A stretch of DNA of 64,000 bases, taken from NCBI GenBank assembly GCA_964035795.1, contig OZ038322.1, positions 9,809,868 through 9,873,867 of the forward strand, read 5' to 3'. The position numbers were made by a program, and so were the translations under genes. This document shows positions 46,194 through 64,000 of this stretch, piece after piece (position 1 is the first letter of the stretch; each line of letters opens with the position of its first letter). The notes under the pieces are model-generated. The model had not been told where the DNA came from and made no database searches. It worked only from the letters and a program-made list of their open reading frames with translations. Source of the stretch: Pterobdella sp. o SKG-2022. Lineage: Eukaryota > Annelida > Clitellata > Hirudinida > Piscicolidae.

Positions 46194-47591
46194 CCAAAAT
46201 CTTCTTTGAGACAACTTCTTTCTTTTTCTTTTTCTTTTAGTTTTCATCACTTTTTCCTTCAATCTTTTCAGTCTGCAGATGCTTTTTATTCAGTTTCCAA
46301 ATTTTTCTGTTATGTATGTCACCAAATTTTAGTTTACCAAAAATTTCATTAAAATTTTGTCACTTGCAATTTTTGCAAGTTATGACAAGGTTTCCAAAAA
46401 ACATGTTTGCTTAAAAATTTAGCTAAGATTTTCAATAATTGGAACCTTGCCTCAATTTATTAAAATTTTTGAAAATTTCTTCATAAGTTAAATTTATTGT
46501 ACAAATTTAAAATTTAAAAAGCATACTAGTCTCTAAAAAATTACATTACGACCCATCAAAAAGTGGGTCTACACTTCTATCACTCAACTCAAATATTTCA
46601 AAATTGAACATTTAACGTTAAAAAATGAATATATTTCAAACTAATTTTTTTTCACGTAATTATCATGTTTTTGAAAGAATTTTTTATAAGTTGGAGTTAT
46701 TGTATAAAATTTGAGCTCACAAAAACAACAATGTATTCAAGAAACTAAGATTATTTTTTATTATTTTGATGTATTTATGTTAAAAACAAACTTCTTCCAT
46801 TTTTTCTATTATACGACTAACTATTTTTGCTCTGAATTTTTCTCTTTTTTGCTTCTATATCATGCTTACATGCCAATATTCGGAGCTCTACTTTTTGTTC
46901 AATGTTATTTATATTATCTGTATTCAAATGCTCGTAATATAAATTCTTTTTTCTTTAGGGATTTTTAGTCGTTCCGTGAATTTCCCACCTTATGATTCAT
47001 TTTATATGATGTTTTTATCCGCTTTTTGCTTCTCTAGACATAGTTTTTTTTAAGTATTTCCACTTTAAAAACTAAAATATATATACATTTTTCTCTATTT
47101 TTTAATTGTAAACATTGTGACTGAGAATTTTCTGTTAATTATATTTATGAAGATTTTAAATAGCACAACTCTTCTAAAAATAATAGCTTTCTAAAATTGC
47201 TTTAGAGAATGTTTCAAAAATATTTTTTTTCATTTAAACTCTCATTTCAAATAAATTGTTTATTATAAATTGGCTTCATTTTTCATGGATCTATTTTTAC
47301 TCTTACTATTCGATTAAACAGTGGTAATGGATTTTACTATCTTTTCTTCATTAATTCAGTGTTTTTTCTGTGCTTATTTTCAACGGTTTTAATTTTTTTC
47401 CATGTGTTTTGATTATTCACAATATTTCCAGATTTTTTTGCAATTCTTTTTTTTTTGTGTTCTTTCTATTTCATATTCTCTTTTCATGCCTGATACTACC
47501 TTCTTGGAATACATTTTTGATTTCATAATGTAGAACTTCATAATGGTTTATAAAACTCAAAAAAATCTTAATTTCAATATTAAACATTATT

Positions 47592-47665
47592 TGCGCCTCT
47601 GCAGCAAACCTAGTTTGCAAACTGCGCGCCCTACAAATACAAATACAAAATACAAAATACAAATT
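47592..47665 (+). mobile_element. Severely 5'-truncated CR1/L2-type LINE 3' end
   Basis: GCGCCTCTGCAGCAAACCTA through GCGCGCCCTACAAATA is identical to the 3' terminus after the LINE ORF at 55489-55530. It is followed by CAAATA/CAAAATA repeats in place of the AAT tail of the larger copy. It contains the short stem GCAAAC/GTTTGC. Confidence 0.85.
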
Positions 47666-47960
47666 ATCATTTTCATTATTATCCCAACACAAATAATAAA
47701 TTCAATTTCATTATAAGTTTTCTAATCGATTCTTTAATTGTTTTCATAGACACTTCGACTTTTTAATGCAAAATCAATATTACCCAAAAATAATTTTTAG
47801 AGAAAATTTGAAATTGTATAAGATAAAATACTGGTTTTATGTCTTCATTGAGTAGTAAATACTGTTTAATTTAAAAAACTTGTAAACAAACTTTATGAAC
47901 CTGTAAACCCAAAAAAATCATTAGTAAATAGCTATTTTTGCGAACTTACAGCTAAATTGA

Positions 47961-48132
47961 TGGCTCGTCTAGCTCAGTGGTAGAGTATTAGACTAATTTT
48001 CTAAAGTTACCAGGTTCGATCGCGTGTGGGCCGACAATTAGCACTTCATCCATAGTTGTTCTATTAAATTTGTAGCAAGCGCTTTGAACTACAAGGAAAA
48101 GCGCTTGATAGATACTGCATTAAATTACATTA
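47961..48132 (+). repeat. tRNA-derived SINE, best-preserved copy
   Basis: The head GGCTCGTCTAGCTCAGTGG carries a good RNA polymerase III box A (TAGCTCAGTGGTAGAG) and the box B-like GGTTCGATCGC near 48013. Then come TGTGGGCCGACAATTAGCAC, the body TTTGTAGCAAGCGCTTTGA and the tail AAGCGCTTGATAGATACTGC with ATTA-type repeats. The 3' part of a tRNA is absent, so this is a SINE. Confidence 0.88.
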
Positions 48133-49633
48133 TAATTAGACTCGTGTAAAAGAGTTCTTGTCGAGTCAACAGTTAACACCTGTTGCCCTGAGTGATCATT
48201 ACACCTTGTACCTCTACATATTACACCTTTATAAAAATATATCATTCTACATTGTAGCCCAATAAATTACATTGAGCTATTGAAGTTTTTTTTCCTAATT
48301 TTTGCGATCAAAAAGAAGGTTTTGTTTGCGTAAACTTTGAATTTCATTTGAGTGAAGTTTTGTATTTTAAAATTTTTAACAGCTTGGAAAATACATTTTT
48401 TGACAAAACCATTTAAGGAAGCTGATCAATCAAACTTAAACGGACAGCCATTAAACATTAGCTATCAGCTAGCTACCATTAGGGTTTTGAAAAAATATCT
48501 AGAAGCAGTCCCAAACTTTGAAATTCATGAAAAAAATTCATCAATCCTTTTTTAAAAAAACAAAATTAAATGCTTAGGCAAAGTTGGGAGTTAGAGCTTT
48601 TTAATTTCTGCGACATATGGTCATAATCTTCTACAATTGGTGTGTTTTTAGTTTATACTTATTAAAGCATCAGTTAATGAGTTGTTTCATTTTAAACTTA
48701 TTGATTATTACCTATATCGATTGAACTCATCCTTGTCAAGTAGTTGCTAATTTAAAATTTTTTACTTGATCGATTTTTTAAACTTCATTATCTTTTTGAC
48801 AAGTTATCTAAAATTTATCATTTGTGAAGTAATTAAATCTAAAAATTCATATATAAGCACTCAAAAAATACTAGTTGTTTTTTAAATTTCTTTTACGTTG
48901 AACTCAGGTTTAGTTTCATTTTAATTAACTTTATTTAATAGTATTTTCTATATGGATTCCTTCAAAAATTGAATTTATTTTTAATGAAATTTTTCGTCGT
49001 GAAATTCTAATTTTTTTATTTTTTCAATTTTGAATGATCATCGATGAATATGACATCCATTTTGAGAGCAGAAACATGACATTTTTATGGAAAGTACTGT
49101 TATCTGCTGGCATCAACAAACCAAGCTAAAACCTAAGTGAAGATTGAGTAAGAATTGATTCAAGCACTTTTTCTCATGGTTAAAAGATTAAAGAAAAGAT
49201 GAACATGAAAAATATGAAAAGTTATGAGAGAAATCAGATAGAATTAGCATATGAAGGAATGAGTAGCTTATGAGATGAAAGAAAGTTGACAAAATTATTT
49301 AAGATATGAAATATGAAATGAATACTTTTTCGGAAAACTATTTAAAAATTGTCGTTTCAATATATGAAGCTTGTCAAGCTACATGAAAACGACAATACTA
49401 ATTAGTAATATTGTGCAACTTAATTGAATTTGCAGTTCTATAAATATATTCATCAATCATCTTTTTATAAAATTGAAGAGTTCAATTAACTAAAATATTC
49501 TCTAATTAAATTTACAGTTCTCAATTCAAACATGAATTTAATCTTTCCTTTTTCAAACTAATCAAAAATTCTTGGAAAAATATTTAAGTTTTAAGTGGCT
49601 TTGCTGATTGATATCTTTTTCATGAATTATTTT
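48133..49633. other. No certain gene; possible upstream FPGS exon region
   Basis: A frame at 48352-48555 includes ISYQLATIRVLKKYLEA, faintly like the N-terminal helix of folylpolyglutamate synthases, but no donor in phase was found. The rest is A+T-rich with no coding bias. Confidence 0.25.
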
Positions 49634-49661
49634 AAATCGATTATTTTCAAATAATCGATTT
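49634..49661. repeat. Perfect 13-bp palindrome arms
   Basis: AAATCGATTATTT and its exact inverse are separated by two bases, about 180 bp before the first recognised FPGS exon. Possibly chance in A+T-rich DNA. Confidence 0.8.
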
Positions 49662-49840
49662 TAATAAATATTCGTTTAAATACATGATAAATTTTCCAAA
49701 CTGTTTAAAACATTCTTAAATCAATATTATCAATTTACAGAATAATTTGTTTTCAATTATTTCTCGATAATTAATTTCATAGCTTCTTAAAGCATCCAAC
49801 GAAAAAAACCTAATTTCTTCACTACTCAACGATACAATAG

Positions 49841-63712
<13,872 letters not shown>

Positions 63713-64000
63713 GTTCAATTCAATTATTACATATATTAGAGAAAATTTTTATTTCACAAATTTTTTTCTAGATTTTTTATTTGAATTAATCATCATCACC
63801 ATCGTCATCCTTGCTCTTTTTACAATTCTCATCATTATCCACATCGTCATCATTTATCGTTTTCATGGTTCAATTTTTATGAGATTAGAATTCGAAAAAA
63901 ATTAAAAACAAGTGATTAGCTTCAAAATTTTAAAAATAGCTTAGATATTTTTCAATTAGAAAGTGTTTTGCGTTTTAGAATTTCAAAATAAAATTCTTTT

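Noticed and set aside
47961..48045. tRNA gene
   Set aside because: Box A and box B are good, but the acceptor stem cannot close and the sequence continues into a repeated SINE body found elsewhere.
48352..48555. N-terminal FPGS exon
   Set aside because: Only faint resemblance to the first helix and no usable donor in phase.

Overview
This is a strongly A+T-rich animal nuclear DNA window with long introns, short exons and many retroelement pieces. No gene is read as one uninterrupted frame. I joined exons by hand from GT/AG sites, codon phase and protein-family resemblance. The gene content (an anion-type Cys-loop receptor, a myosuppressin/DMSR-type peptide GPCR, an EPLIN-like LIM protein, folylpolyglutamate synthase) points to a bilaterian invertebrate, probably a protostome. 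I cannot name the species.

Layout. (1) 2.2-10.2 kb, + strand: seven exons of a glycine/glutamate-gated-chloride-like receptor subunit, ending in a stop after M4; its 5' end was not found. (2) 12.0-14.8 kb, +: the 3' four exons of an acidic, Asn/Thr-rich protein with DPF motifs, not recognised. (3) 15.7-24.6 kb, +: a multi-exon gene with one LIM domain, a Gln-rich tract, a tandem decapeptide repeat and three ELP-type motifs. A pure (GT)n array of 512 bp sits just upstream of one of its exons. (4) 26.8-38.9 kb, - strand: a two-exon peptide GPCR whose 10.9 kb intron holds a SINE, two oppositely oriented LINE fragments and an orphan exon-like ORF. (5) 39-49.8 kb: gene-poor, with one possible small secreted-protein ORF, an orphan exon-like ORF and SINE/LINE remnants. 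(6) 49.8 kb to the right edge, +: twelve exons of folylpolyglutamate synthase; the C-terminal exons lie beyond the window. Its introns hold RTE, CR1/L2 and RLE-type LINE fragments.

Mobile DNA. A tRNA-derived SINE family recurs, with copies in both orientations. One of its tails forms a 34-bp insertion with an 8-bp target duplication inside an RTE fragment. The LINE pieces at 34-37 kb carry two degenerate 2A-like motifs. An RLE-type LINE ORF at 55.7-56.9 kb is open but lacks the catalytic palm of its reverse transcriptase.

The host genes have no obvious functional link to one another. The most unusual host feature is the LIM gene. Its repeat-bearing exon is open in two frames, and the wobble pattern shows which of them has been selected. 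A following 71-nt exon fits only that frame.
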